Shown in pieces: positions 1-11,260 of a stretch of DNA of 64,000 nt. The translations under genes were made by a program, and so were the position numbers. This DNA comes from Lepiota brunneoincarnata. Taxonomy: Eukaryota; Basidiomycota; Agaricomycetes; Agaricales; Agaricaceae. The DNA lies in assembly GCA_023014365.1 (NCBI GenBank), contig JAEBUN010000001.1, positions 1,550,001 through 1,614,000 of the forward strand. Direction: 5' to 3'. The notes below the pieces were generated by a model. That model did not search any database, was not told the DNA's origin, and saw nothing but the letters and a program-made list of their open reading frames with translations. Position 1 is the first letter of the stretch; each line of letters opens with the position of its first letter.

Positions 1-1620
1 ATCCATTCAAGCGTTACTTCCCACTCATCCCAATCATCTCCTCTCACTATTCCTCACTCTGCAAAAGCAGAACTTTGCGATCTTGAGCTCAAACAAGTTG
101 AAGCGTTCCTAATCAATCCTAAACAACCCCCTGACATGTCTGATGATGACTTCAAACAGTTTATTCAATTTTCATCAGGGTTTTTTGTGTGAAATGGTAG
201 ACTTTGGAAGAAGGATCAGAAGATGAAACACAAGTTGGTGGTGCCCAAAGAACATCACTATGAACTCATTCAACAGGCTCATAATGAAATGGGCCACAAG
301 GGTATATTCACAGTTCGACTTCAGCTTTTGGAGCAATTTTGGTGGCTACAACTTGAGCAGGACATCCACTGGTTTGTTAAGACATGCCATGAGTGCCAAA
401 CCCAACTATTCCATAATTTTTACATCCCCCCAACTGTTCCAATTCCATTCACACTCTTCTGGAAGGTTTATATTGACACTATGTTCATGCCAAAATCAAA
501 TGGATACCGCTATATTGTCCATGCTTGCTGTTCACTCTCCTCTTACCTGGAATGGCGCATGCTTCACTTGGAGAATGCTCGCACACTTGGAGCTTTTATA
601 TTCGAAGATATTCTTTGTAGATGGGGTGCTGTGGAAGAAGTAGTGACAGATAATGGTCCAGCCTTTGTCCAGGCAGCCGAATACCTCTCCCAGCGTTACA
701 AGATCAATCATATTCATATTTCACCTTACAATTTATGGGCAAATGGTCCAGTCGAATGGAGACACTTGGATGTTAGAGAATCATTGGTAAAGGCTGCAGG
801 AGGTGAAGAAAATTGTTGGGCAATGGTGGCACCTTCAGTATTTTGGGCAGAGCAAATTTCCATTCAGAAGTCAACAGGATATTCACCCTACTACCCATTT
901 GATCTTGCTGAAGCAACATATCTAGCTCCATCCCTCACTAAACCACTTTCCACTACTGATCTCATTGCTATCCAAGCTATCCAGCTTCAGAAACGACCTC
1001 AGGACCTTGCTAGGGTCAAGGAACTCATCCTCAAGGCTTGAGATGACTCCATCCACCATTTCAATGAGAAGTATTCAAGTAAAATTCGAGATTTTGACTT
1101 CTCACCAGGTTCTCTTGTATTGGTCCGAAACTCACGATATGACCATGATGTGGGCAGCAAAACAAAGTCTAGGTATTTCAGACCACTTGTGGTGCTCAAG
1201 AGAATGACTAGGAAGTCATACATCCTTTCAGAGCTTGATGGATCAATTTCCAAACTTTGTTTTTCTGCATTTCAACTTGTTCCCTATTACCCAAGGGATA
1301 TCTGAGCCATTCCTGTCACAAAACTCACCGATGCAACACCTGAAGCACTCGAGGACATGACATATGATCCAGAACTGTCCAATCCTTCCCCAACAATCTC
1401 ACCTCATGCTACCAGCATCACATTTTTCTCCACCAAGCAATACTGCTTCCCTACACTTCCTGACACCCTCCCAGCACTGCTGACTTTAGATCTTGACACA
1501 ACACTGTCAGTACACTGCCTAGGAGGTCAGTACAAAATGTACCTGGCAGATGTAGAGATTGTGAGTTCAGTTGCCCATGAAAATGGCAACCTCTCATCAA
1601 TCTCTTGTGATTCTAATTAA
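1..1620 (+). pseudogene. Ty3/Gypsy-type retrotransposon integrase region, inactivated
   Basis: The end of a Pol polyprotein, cut by the left edge of the window. One frame (phase of base 1) runs to base 1620 and is broken only by TGA codons at 190-192, 1039-1041 and 1303-1305. The zinc-binding HHCC module is visible at about 250-400 (AHNEMGHKG, then CHECQ). The catalytic core follows with D in YIDTMF (~475), D in VVTDNGPAF (~650) and E in NGPVEW (~755). The C-terminal part resembles the small barrel after the core (SRYFRPLVVLKRM). The motif normally read as VER near the third catalytic residue is VEW here. In this family the integrase inserts element cDNA into the host genome; this copy cannot be translated as one protein. 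Reverse transcriptase would lie to the left, outside the window. Confidence 0.85.
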
Positions 1621-2411
1621 CTGGATTGCTAATGACATTTGGAGTGCCTGTCATCGAGCTACCCATCTATATCTTGGACTAAGTGTAACCAATGCCCCTC
1701 GGAACATTGTAGATAGTGTGACTCTATGTGACTCTTTGTAACATAACCTCTTACTTTGTACTTTCACTCTCCAATTGCAGAGACCGTGTGTATCAACTTA
1801 TGCTGTGACTCTACCTGTAAGAACAATTGTAACCCAACCAGGTTTCACTAAGTATCTATTGATCTCCATTCCCCCCTCTTTTCAACCTTCTAGTTTTGAA
1901 ATTTATGTTTAATTCTTCATTCCTGTCTCATCTCATTGTACCATGAATCTATTTCCTTCTCTTATCCCTCTCTACATCTTGCACACTGTCATGGTAATGT
2001 ACTTGTATTCTCTATATATTTAACCCCTGTTTTGTGTTTGTTTTAGGTTGTCTTACTGTATTTTACTTTTGCTTTTGAGATTGCTTCTTTTATCTTCTTC
2101 CTGCTCCGAAATATTCATCAAAAATCCATAATTTTTCGTATTTAAGGCCTGTACAACCTGTAGTTAAAGACCAGTCAATTTACTGTCCATCCTTTGCACT
2201 CTAGCTTGTCTAAAATTGCTCTCATTAACCCTCAAACTTTAACTCTTCTAAAAATATTTGTCTGCCTCATTTTCTCGAAATCACCACTTGTTTCACCTCG
2301 TTCTTGCATCGCTTTGACTCCATGGGCACTCCTGGTCAGTCTTGAAGCCTAACAATTGTTGGACTCAATCGTGCTCACATTTATTTCATGTTTAGAAGGA
2401 TTAATTACTCT
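1621..2411. other. Non-coding tail of the retroelement, possibly LTR
   Basis: No supportable gene. The sequence is pyrimidine-rich and follows directly after the Pol frame, where a polypurine tract and 3' LTR would be expected. A second LTR copy is not in the window, so the LTR edges cannot be defined. Confidence 0.35.
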
Positions 2412-2708
2412 TCAGTGGATGGGAGTGGAGAGTGGGAGGAGGGGGGTTGTGAATTGCAGCTTGGGTTTCATACTCTCCCCGGTTGAGGGGCATGGCTGAG
2501 ATAGGGGGGGGGGGGTGTTAGGGTGCTGGCGTCCTACTGAGTCCATAAGGTTTTGGAGGGTGTCACATATGCCATTCACCATGTCTGTCATGTTCTGTTT
2601 GGCTTCAGCTTGTTGGGCCTGTACAGCCGCCATGTCTGTGAGTAGTGAGCCTATAGCCTCCTCAATGGTCATTTGAGTTGGTGGTTGCTGCTGCTGCTAT
2701 TGGGACAT
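2412..2708 (-). pseudogene. Gag-like N-terminal fragment of a second retroelement
   Basis: Read from an ATG at 2708, the frame gives MSQ, then a TAG stop at 2699-2697, then a glutamine stretch and PPTQMTIEEAIGSLL. An amphipathic, Q/A-rich helix follows (DMAAVQAQQAEAKQ), and the frame ends at 2412. A Gln-rich start followed by a short helical segment is what I expect at the N-terminus of Gag-type proteins of basidiomycete Gypsy elements. The TAG sits inside a CAG run, so a single C-to-T change explains it. The frame stops where the plus-strand element remnant ends. The assignment rests on composition and position, not on a conserved domain. Confidence 0.45.
2504..2515. repeat. Run of 12 G
   Basis: Uninterrupted G tract inside the Gag-like fragment (P codons on the minus strand). 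Length changes or read errors here would shift that frame. Confidence 0.9.
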
Positions 2709-3183
2709 TTTGGAGAAGGTGCCAGGAGGTAGAGGAAGGGTGTAGTTGGCATGGGAGAAGTGGTGTAGCTTGTCCAAGCATTGTCAATGGCCAGTCCTCT
2801 GAGAATAGACTCAATTCTTCTATAAGGGCAACCTGGTTGTTGCATCGCATCAACTGAGCAGGGGGAAACCCTAGTGTCATTCTAGGACATCTATCCAAGT
2901 ACATACCTGAGCAGGGGGAAACTTTAGAGAATCAAGTAAGGTTTCTCCAAGCTCACCTACACTACTTATACTACTTGCCATAAGTCCAAGTTAAGTAATC
3001 TACTTGACATAAATGGCTGTGAGGTGTCAGAGATATCTAAAGTGGGTATGGTTGGGAATGGGCTTGGGACAGGGTCGCATGTGCCAGTGAGGGTTTGCAT
3101 CTGCATTGGAGGGGCATAGGAAGGAACTCTGAGCACTGGAGTGCTGGAGGACTGAATTCCAGGCCGAAGGGGGCTGGGGATGA

Positions 3184-3333
3184 GATTTCCGAATGCAGGA
3201 AGGCAGAGAATTGGATTTCCAAACATAGAGAGGCAGGGAATTGGATTTCTGAGTGCTACGAGGCAGGGAATCATATTTCTGAGTGCTAGGAGGTTGGGAA
3301 TCAGATTTCCAAATTTGAGGTTGTGAGCAGTGA
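3184..3333. repeat. Five-copy 30-bp degenerate tandem repeat
   Basis: Units start at 3184, 3214, 3244, 3274 and 3304, each opening with a GATTTCC/GATTTCT-like core and most ending in GGCAGGGAAT. The last unit is strongly diverged. Because 30 is a multiple of three, the array is open in several frames on both strands and creates 10-residue periodic ORFs (for example 3027-3521 minus and 3095-3289 plus). I see no sign that these are translated. Confidence 0.85.
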
Positions 3334-4393
3334 CCTGAAGTTCCCCTTACATACAGTGCCTTCTGAAGAAAACCAAACCACCCCTGTAGAAGAAAGAATA
3401 GAAAGCTGTTAGGGGAATGTAGGTGCACCGGAACCAAGTTGATATTTGGGTGCCAATTGTAATCAGCACACATGCTACTTAAGTACAATAACGGTCTGCA
3501 CACAGACCAGGTAGCAAACACTACTCAGACTACCAGATATAATGTGTGCAAACAATATACAACAATATTAGAAATATAATTGTATGCAGGATCAGGCTCG
3601 GGGACAGGGGTGGCCAAAGGCTGAGGTCAGGCTTGGGCATCGGGCATCAGCTAGAGAGGCCAAGCCCAGACACCCAACCACAGACCCATAGATGTACCTT
3701 GTGTAAGGGGGTGCATACAACGCTAGTCCCCTTACAAAAGCCCCCACTTCAGACAATTCCTATACAACATCTTCTACCCAGGACAACCCCCATCCCCAGA
3801 AACTGCTGCTGCACTCAACCTTCACAGAACTCCCACTCCAACCTTCTCCCCTGTCATTCCCCCTCATCCAGACTCCACTGAGAATCCCCAGGTTGATTAC
3901 TACAAACCCCCTTATCTAGTCAAATACCCCAAGGATGGAAACTAACGAGTTGTGATGGAAAACAACTCTAAAAATGGACCCAATGTTATCAGAATTCATA
4001 TCAGAAGGATGGTTATGTTTAGTTAAAATTCCCATGTCATATGTCACTCTGAAATGATCAGTAGTGTACATCAGAAGGACTATATTTATCTTATGACTCA
4101 CCTCCTTATCTCTGACTCATAGTTACTCTGGTCCAGACATTTATAGTAGGAGCATAGCCACACTCAGTAGTATATAAGGATACAGTACATTACTATGTAT
4201 CCTTATCTTAGTGTTATAAAGTTCTTGCCTCCTATACCTCTTTGCCTCTAAACCAGCTGGACTATAGTGCTTCATTGTCTCCAAGTCACGCCTAGTAGGA
4301 CAGGACCAAGTCTGTATAGACATCCTGCCACGAACACTGTGCTACTCAAGAGCAAACCCCTAACCTGGGTAACAGACAAAGCTATTTGTCTCT
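3334..4393. other. Intergenic, no gene recognised
   Basis: Only short ORFs of random character. Nothing resembling a domain, RNA gene or mobile element end was found. Confidence 0.5.
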
Positions 4394-4711
4394 TCATAGA
4401 GTGTGAGAGCAAGATTCCAGGTTGTTGAGTGTGCTGGGAAGTTCAGGGTGGTTAGGTGGGGCAAATGTAACAGCCTCCTGGAGATTAAATATTGCTTCTT
4501 GAATATCTGCAAGCTCTCCCATATGTACAAACCAAGCTTGGAAAGAATTTCCAAGATTATGGAGCAGGCCCAGCAGGTCTGAATGGCCAGGAGGGGTGAG
4601 TGAAACAGCCTTCTGTATTGCAGATATCACCTCTTGGAGATCCCTAAGATCTCCTTTATGTTCAAAACAAGTTGATAACAAGATTCCAAGATTGTTAAGC
4701 AAGCCAGGCAA
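4394..4711 (-). pseudogene. TPR-repeat protein fragment
   Basis: A 105-residue frame with two to three repeats of about 43 residues, each with an LLNNLG or LLHNLG core, a GDL/GEL-DIQEAI segment and a closing P-x-HP-EL linker. This is the pattern of the long TPR arrays that in basidiomycetes usually precede a CHAT protease domain; those proteins are scaffold- or protease-like and often occur in large families. Only a small internal piece is present. A short overlapping frame (4360-4554) suggests a frameshift at its 3' end, and there is no start codon context or CHAT domain nearby. It lies 14 bp from the stop of the secreted-protein gene. I infer a relic of a duplicated family member. Confidence 0.6.
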
Positions 4712-4724
4712 AGCCTGTACTTTA

Positions 4725-5560
4725 CTATCCCCTCGAGGGATCTAATACATAAGGGTATTGGTGTTTGTGCCTACTAACTTTGTGCATTGTGCTCAATTTG
4801 AATCCAACCTGAACCTGATATCCCTCCAAGATCTTTACAGCCTTATATCCCATCTTGTCCTTGCACACACTAAACTGCCATGGCTCCCCCAAAGACACCA
4901 CTGCACCACTTATTGCCACCAGGATCCCAAACATTGCCTCTGACCATGGCAACTGTGAACAATCTACCTTTTTCTGAGGATCACTCCATGGGAAATACTG
5001 CACAAAGCCACCCTCACCCCCCCCCCACCAATACCCTGTATCCCACTTGGAAGTGTAAAAGCCCCAACATGCCTTCCATGTCCCGTCTTATTGATGCATG
5101 TCCCCATCCATGTTGTGCCACCTGTATTGGCAACCTCAAGGCAGTATCCATCTGCATATGGCACAGAGAACTCTACAAAGCAGGCCACAGCTGGACTCCT
5201 ACCGGTGCACTGTACACAGTTGGGGTCGGTCATGGTGGTACCTTTAACAAAGCTGCTGAAAGCAGCCCGGATGAGGGGTTTGCCTCCAGAGTCTTCACAG
5301 GGCACAAGCCCGATGTAGGCAGAGCCAGAGGTGTTGTTCTGATGGCTGAGGAAATTGAACATATGACCAAAGAAGTAGCCTGTCATACAGGGAGAATGGG
5401 CAATGGAGATTGGAAATGTCATGGTACTGAGACCGGATGCCAGGACCTTAGTGGCACTCCAGGGAACCACCAGCAAGTACCCACTAGTGTGCTTTCCCAT
5501 GACCGGGGAGAGTGAAAGCAATGCAGTAACAATACCAACAAGTAGGAGAGATGTCTTCAT
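4725..5560 (-). CDS. Secreted protein, frame broken at a 10-C run
   Basis: Starts at ATG 5560 with a clear signal peptide (MKTSLLLVGIVTALLSLSPVMG, residues 1-22). The mature part has scattered cysteines (SPC, VPCED, NCVQC, VACF, GYCLEV, GTC) and aromatic, glycine-rich strands. The first frame stops at 4964. A second frame, open from 5003 back to 4725, carries the natural continuation (FVQYFPWSD, DCSQLPW, VCKDK). The two are offset at the G10 run on the coding strand (5017-5026 as C10). One extra or two fewer G would join them, so this is either a real frameshift or a homopolymer sequencing error. The architecture loosely recalls secreted DUF3472-like proteins, but I am not sure of the family. 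It could be an effector or a wall-associated protein; that is speculation. Confidence 0.6.
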
Positions 5561-8429
5561 GTCAATAGTGTTTGTGGGGGCAGACGAAGCTATTTATCTC
5601 TTCGTAAGGTGCAGCAGCTTTATGTGGGACGACGGGGGTAAGGCGGTGCACTGTATTCGGGTCCCCTCTCATCCATGTTTACCCTCTTGCCATCACGAGG
5701 ATATGACAGCAGGACCCTAGAACCACCCCTCGTGGCTGCTATTACTCATTTGCTCTACACATATGTGGATTACATTGCGATGCAACCGATTTAGAACATT
5801 TCTGATGTCAACCACTTGCTAGGTCAGGCTAGATTCACCACTGCCTCACAAAGCAACGAGACGGCAGGAATGGTGTTGACAAAAGTTATTGTCAGACGTC
5901 GGATCGGAACCGAACAAATAATCCTAGTGTCTCGGTTGTCTATTATCGCCAGATCCTGTTGGAAGAAGCTAAGGAAGAAATGCTCCCCCTTGTCGCTATC
6001 CCACATTCTCTACCGATAACTTCTCACTCGCCCTATCTTGCTACCCACCCTGATCCACTGTATGGTAATGATGCAAACCGTCGTACGCGTTTCAGAGAAT
6101 AAACTCGTTCTTAAACCCAAGTATCGCATTCGGCAACATCAAATTTCATCCCCGTTTATGCAAATCGAGTCGTCGCACCCAAGTGTCAAGGTCCTCGTCC
6201 GCCGGCTAATGAATAACAGGAGTTAAAGGCAGGACCCTGAACGAGTTGGTGGTTGATGAGATAGGCGTTGGAGAATAGGATGAAGATCTTTGGCAAAGAG
6301 TCAAGGAGTGGTTGTTTCGTTGGAGGCGAAGATGGAGTGGCAGTTGTTGAGGTAATGCCTCCCTCCAGGGAGGGTAGAGTTTGGAAAGGTGTTGTCCTTA
6401 AAAAAGGGGCCGTCAGCATCTCAGGTGTAAAAGTTCGCAGAAGGGCAAAGCATGCATTGCCGATCGACGAGGAAGAGGTGGCCATTAGGAACGGCAGAAT
6501 AACTGATCGGAGCACCTCTCGGAGACCCAGCACATTTGTGAAGACGCTAAGGCACTTGAGCTGTGGACGCACGCGGCACGGATCTTCGTGATCAACGCGG
6601 CCCTGTAATTAATCATTACGCCAGGGGAAAGTACTCCCTGGAGCGGGCACTCGAGCTGAGCTAGTACATATGTCCCAAGATTAACATTCTTGGGTAGCAA
6701 TAACCGGCTGCGAGGGGAAGGGGATTCTGGTGAACCCTCCAACTAATGCCCATAGTGGCGCTGGTGGGCTTCTCAGGAAAGCGCCTGTGCTCATGCTGTG
6801 AGATAAACTTGATTTCTTGAACGGGACCTAGGCTAATAGTTTACTATCACCGACATCATTTTCCCAGCCGTCAAATCCCGGATGCCATCCATTGTCCTGT
6901 CGCACTCCAAGTATCCTGAGGATTGTGGAATAGCACATCAGATTCGTCTATCAACACATAGTCGCAGAGGAGAAACGCTCCTTTCGGTCTTCCTAGCTGG
7001 CTTACCACCTTTGCTATATCTATACCTATCAATATATCATTTATACTAGGCGTTAGATGCTATCAGGAATGAATAGCAGCCCTGATGCCCGTCCATGATC
7101 AACACTTGGCATGGCTGCACCTCTGAATCTCGCCTTGGTCAAGGCCACTGCAGTGCCTCAGTTGCTGCTAGTGAGGGTCTATACCTCTGCAAGATTAACT
7201 TCGTTGCTCATGCTTCTTGTTCACCTTATCCTAGTTTATCCCGAAAGGATCTCTTTGGTTCTTGGGCCTATCTCAAAGTTTCCGTTTGTGCTGACATGAG
7301 CTATTATAGTCCATAATTCTGGCCGCGGGCAACAACTAGACCAATCACGTTACGCATTAGGACAGCATTCGAGAGCGTTGACAAGGGGAATCAATCATTG
7401 TGCCAGTATGAGTCTGTTCCGGTATCATATCAGGCTGCTGGTAGGCATCTTGGGACTTAGGGACGGCCCCCTGATAGCTCTTGGGAGATTACATGAACGC
7501 TTTATAGTGTAAAATAGGTGAGTTAGTAGACAGGAGTAGACTACGAAGTGACCTACGAATCCATGACCTGAGTAGTGAACCCTGCAGTTCTGAGCTTGGC
7601 GCGGGCTGAAAGCCATGGAAGATCCATGTTCTCACTCTGGTCCCGGCGAGTAATCATCAAGCTTTGAACTGATGATATCTTGTTGCGTTCTTACCTCAGT
7701 ACTTAAACCTCAAATGTGGCCTGTGAGGTGTGGGCAGGATGCCCTCTTTCTTACCTCCCTACACATAACTCGGAACCGACTATGTCATCTGAATTCGACC
7801 TTACACCGCAAGACATCGTCGCTGATCTGCAGGTCAATCAGCTTAAGGGTTACATTTACTGCAAGTGTTTCATACGTCATGGGAAAAGCCAGGGCAAGCT
7901 TTTTATATGGGTCCAATAGATTCCGCACTCTCTTTGCTTGTGTATGACTCTTTCTGCGTTTTCCCACGGGAAGTGAGTGCTGCCCCGTACTTTCCATCCC
8001 CAATTACTGACAGGTATTTAGGTTAAATATATATATCGGTACCCACCACAAACTCTATACAAGAGCACGTACTGATTCAGTAAATGCCAGAGGCTCGCGG
8101 CCGCTGATCCCAGCCATCCACACCTTGCTTCGTGTAGGAGCATTCATTCATTTGATGTACACATTTCACCATGTTCCCTGTGTGCGAATGAGCTGACCAG
8201 GAAAATTAGACTACTTACTTGTGGTAAGAAATTGTTCTGTTTGCTTGCTTATGTTTGAAGTACCATGAACGTCTTTTCAGTTAATCAGACAAACTTCATC
8301 CCCGCCTTTGTACGTCAATTACATGATCTATTCTTCTTCTTATTCTGACGCCCGTCCCTGCTCACCAGCGGTAAGAAATAATCATACCTCGTCCATCATC
8401 CCAATAGATGCCCACTATAACACATTTAG
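5561..8429. other. Long stretch without a supportable gene
   Basis: Several ORFs of 60-128 codons exist (largest 6186-6572 minus and 6268-6591 plus, which overlap antiparallel), none with a domain or splice structure I can defend. 8100-8429 lies directly upstream of the DUF6533 gene and may hold its diverged first exons. Confidence 0.4.
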
Positions 8430-9791
8430 GTGCAGAATCTATGTCCTTGTCGGAGCGTTGTGAGTACTGCATATGTCCACACTAGGAGTAGTCTTTCAAC
8501 TCGCCTTAGATTAGTGAATGTTATCCTCCCCGCAACCATCAAAACGCTGCTTGTCTTAAGACTACGAGCGCTATGGGAGCGTAACCCCAAAGGTGAGCAA
8601 CGTTGACCTTCTATGAAACTCCATCCCCATCCGACTCGGACATTAATTATCGTCGATAGTTACAAAGATTCTCTTCTTCGTGACAGCTGGTCAGTATATC
8701 CAAAGCCCCGTGTGTACACCTTCAACTGATATTTCCTTGCTCCCAATAAAACAGTCGAAATGCTCGTAAGCTTAGCCTCTTCGCCACGTGAATGCGTGTC
8801 TCATAATATCACGACCTAGGTCGGCTCAACCGCGGTGGTCGTAGACGGAATTGTCCAGACACGGAATGCCGTCAACTCCTACCCGCTACATGGCTGCTAT
8901 TTCGACGCCCCCATGTCACAATTCGATTTATCGCGTAAAGTTCATTCAGCTGGCTGGTGAGTATTCACACACCAATCGCGCGGTATCGAACGAGACTAAT
9001 ATCAAATAGGATTTGTCGCTTTGTTAGTACAAGTGTGTAGTCTTGTGTCCCACTTTGCCTGGATCGCATCTCATTTTCCCCAAGGTGTTGAAGTTGTCTT
9101 GACCCTCATCAAATTCTCTCAAGCCTTGAGGGACGCTGCACCGATTGGAAAGTCCCTCCATTCAAGGGTCGCGCACATGAAAGTGTTTACACCAATCATT
9201 TATGTGTTCTACCGTGATGGAACACTCTTCTTTCTTCCGTGGGTCCATCATACTTCTCGACTTAACTCAGTTTGATATATATGTGTATTTTCACAGAATT
9301 TTTGGTGAATAATCATCGAAGATAAGCCTACCTACTGACCCAAGCGCAATACAGTTGTAGGCGTGCTCGGCCTCATCGGAGCATTAATCGAGACTCCTGG
9401 TTCAGCAAGTTTCAGTACAATAGATTGGGCACCGTAAATCATTCCATCCTTCTCTGGTTAGCCACTACATTCATTTATTCATCTAGGTGGCTCATATTGG
9501 TCTACTGCATTTGCGTAAGCCCTCCTCCCCTTCAGGCAAAACTTCCAGCTTGCTGAAGTACACGACTACCAGGGAACGCGATTGATCATCAACATGCGTC
9601 AGGCTGGCCGCGGTTTCACAGAATCGATGGTTTCACGGAAGATCTCGACGTTGAAATTTGCTCGTCAAATCGACTGTAACCTTCACCAGCCGGGTGATGG
9701 TTTCGCAACTTATGATCAAACTCCACCACAGATGGAAAGCAGTAAAATATCTCGTGATATGGCCCAACCCACCCATTTATGTAACGATTAA
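8430..9791 (+). CDS. DUF6533-family multi-pass membrane protein, 5' end unresolved
   Basis: Several exons can be recognised by comparison with the minus-strand copies at 21-32 kb. The TIKTLLVLRLRALWERN segment is at ~8557-8590. A loop with HGCYF precedes 8935. A long exon from ~9008 contains the transmembrane-to-linker part and ends in the family hallmark IIYVFYRDGTLFFLP (~9200-9240). A short exon is at ~9350-9438. The last exon begins near 9545 with YQGTRLIINMRQ and ends at TAA 9789-9791. Introns are about 50-100 nt. Family proteins are predicted seven-helix membrane proteins of basidiomycetes with no known ligand or activity. The first exons (usual start plus VxxDxxL..EV helix) were not identified, so the gene may be truncated. 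It is in opposite orientation to the large array and clearly diverged from it. Confidence 0.65.
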
Positions 9792-10010
9792 TTAGTGGTC
9801 GTATATGTGGGATGACAAGTCTGTGAGGCCTGGGGTATGACTCGCCCCAAAGTCCTTTTGTATGTTGAAGAAACCTGGAAAGAAACCATTACGCCGCTTC
9901 GCTCAGCTATTATTTTCCCATCCTGACCTGGCAGATATGGCTGCTGACAGCAGTCTCTTGAACTTCGAATGAGTCAGGTGATGTGGTTTCCCGCTAAGGG
10001 TTCGAGTGTG

Positions 10011-10040
10011 TACAGTACAGTAACAAAAGTTTTGCGAAAA
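10011..10040 (+). repeat. Left terminal inverted repeat plus TA duplication
   Basis: Begins TA-CAGTACAG and continues into AAAAGTTTTGCGAAAA. It matches the reverse complement of the right end at 27 of 30 positions. Confidence 0.92.
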
Positions 10041-11258
10041 CAACAAAGACAAATAATGCATTAATCGTTAAAAATATTCACTACACTACCACAACTGCAT
10101 CTAAAATTATGTTAATATTTTGTATGGTGGCCCTTGGCCTCATAGACTGCCTGAGCACGATCGGGCATGCTCTTGACCAGGTCATTAATATAATTTATAT
10201 CAATCATCCTCCACTCCTCCTGAATTGCCTCCCAAAGTTTGTCAAGGTTTTGGGGGATTTCTGCTCGGTCATTTATTCTGACTTTGAGGTATCTCCATAC
10301 ATGTTCGATGGGATTGAGGTCTGGTGACTGAGCTGGGTGTGGAAGCTCATTGATGAGATGGGATTTGCAGAATTGTCGGGTGATCTTTGCCTGGTGGACT
10401 GGAGCTCCATCTTCCATCACCGCTACCTGCCCCCTCTCCTCTGATAAATTCCCATAAAAATCCCATAATGGTCCACTAAGGATGAGGCTAATATAATCTG
10501 CAGCTGTCCTTGCACCCTTGGGTATACGAACCAGTGGACCGAGTTTTCCATGTGCCATGCACCCCCATATCATAAGATTCTGTCTTCCAGACTTGAAAGT
10601 AGGGGTTAAACACCTTTCTGTGTACCTCTCACCAGGTCTCCTCCATACCCAAACCACCTTTGAACTCTTTCCAATCTCCACAGAAGCCTCATCTGTCCAA
10701 ATCACATGTCTCCAGTCCTCCTCCATCCACCTCCGATATTCTCTTGCCCATACCATCCTGGCTTTGACATGGGAAGGCTTAAGAAATGGTTTCTTTGCAG
10801 AAATGTGTTGGCTAAGACCCAATTGATACCTAATGGCATGCCGGATAGTGTGGGGATGAGCAGGGGAGTCGAGAAATGTGTTTATTGTGTGGGTGATCTC
10901 GCGGAGAGTTTGGCGTCTATTTCTCTCCAGCACAATTTTGATGTGTCGCATTGCCCTGTCATCCAATAAGGAAGGTCTCCCAGACCTGGGAGCATCCTCA
11001 TGATGACCCTGCTCTTTGTGCCTATGGATAACCCGATAGACAGTGGAAATATGGACTCCAAAGAAATTGGCAATTTCGCGAGCAGGAATACCCTCCTGAT
11101 GCCTTGCACATATCAGGGAGCGTAGTTCAGGGACAGTATTCTTTTGTCCAGCTATTTTTGGCATGTAGGGTGGAGTTGTTGATCAGTGGGAATATTTTTC
11201 GTTTATTGTTAAACGAGGTCATGTGACAGATTTTCGCAAAACTTTTGCTACCCTACTG
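10013..11258 (-). mobile_element. Tc1/mariner-type DNA transposon, apparently complete
   Basis: A 1246-bp element flanked by TA on both sides (10011-10012 and 11259-11260), as expected for this superfamily. Its ends form ~28-bp terminal inverted repeats with three mismatches, and it carries one uninterrupted transposase gene. It sits 0.2 kb downstream of the plus-strand DUF6533 gene without breaking a recognised exon. The near-identical ends and open frame suggest a fairly recent insertion. Confidence 0.92.
10112..11164 (-). CDS. Tc1/mariner transposase (DD34E)
   Basis: A 350-aa intronless protein starting at ATG 11164. Residues 1-110 form paired helix-turn-helix DNA-binding domains (EIANFFGVHISTVYRVI; then a second HTH around LREITHTINTF), joined by a GRPSLL hinge that resembles the GRPR AT-hook of Tc1. 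The catalytic domain has D in VIWTDEAS (~155), D in VMEDGAPVHQAK (~250) and E in SPDLNPIEHVW, with 34 residues between the last two, so the triad is DD34E as in Tc1. It cuts the element at its inverted repeats and inserts it at TA. Length is normal for the family and no frame break is visible, so it may be active. The start lies 67 bp inside the right TIR. Confidence 0.95.
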   Translation of the reverse strand: MPKIAGQKNTVPELRSLICARHQEGIPAREIANFFGVHISTVYRVIHRHKEQGHHEDAPRSGRPSLLDDRAMRHIKIVLERNRRQTLREITHTINTFLDSPAHPHTIRHAIRYQLGLSQHISAKKPFLKPSHVKARMVWAREYRRWMEEDWRHVIWTDEASVEIGKSSKVVWVWRRPGERYTERCLTPTFKSGRQNLMIWGCMAHGKLGPLVRIPKGARTAADYISLILSGPLWDFYGNLSEERGQVAVMEDGAPVHQAKITRQFCKSHLINELPHPAQSPDLNPIEHVWRYLKVRINDRAEIPQNLDKLWEAIQEEWRMIDINYINDLVKSMPDRAQAVYEAKGHHTKY

Positions 11259-11260
11259 TA
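11231..11260 (-). repeat. Right terminal inverted repeat plus TA duplication
   Basis: The reverse complement begins TA-CAGTAGGG and continues into AAAAGTTTTGCGAAAA. The differences from the left end are confined to the outer 14 bases. Confidence 0.92.

Noticed and set aside
3027..3521. 164-codon minus-strand ORF with a periodic peptide
   Set aside because: Openness is produced by the 30-bp tandem repeat. Other frames are equally open and no start context or flanking gene supports it.
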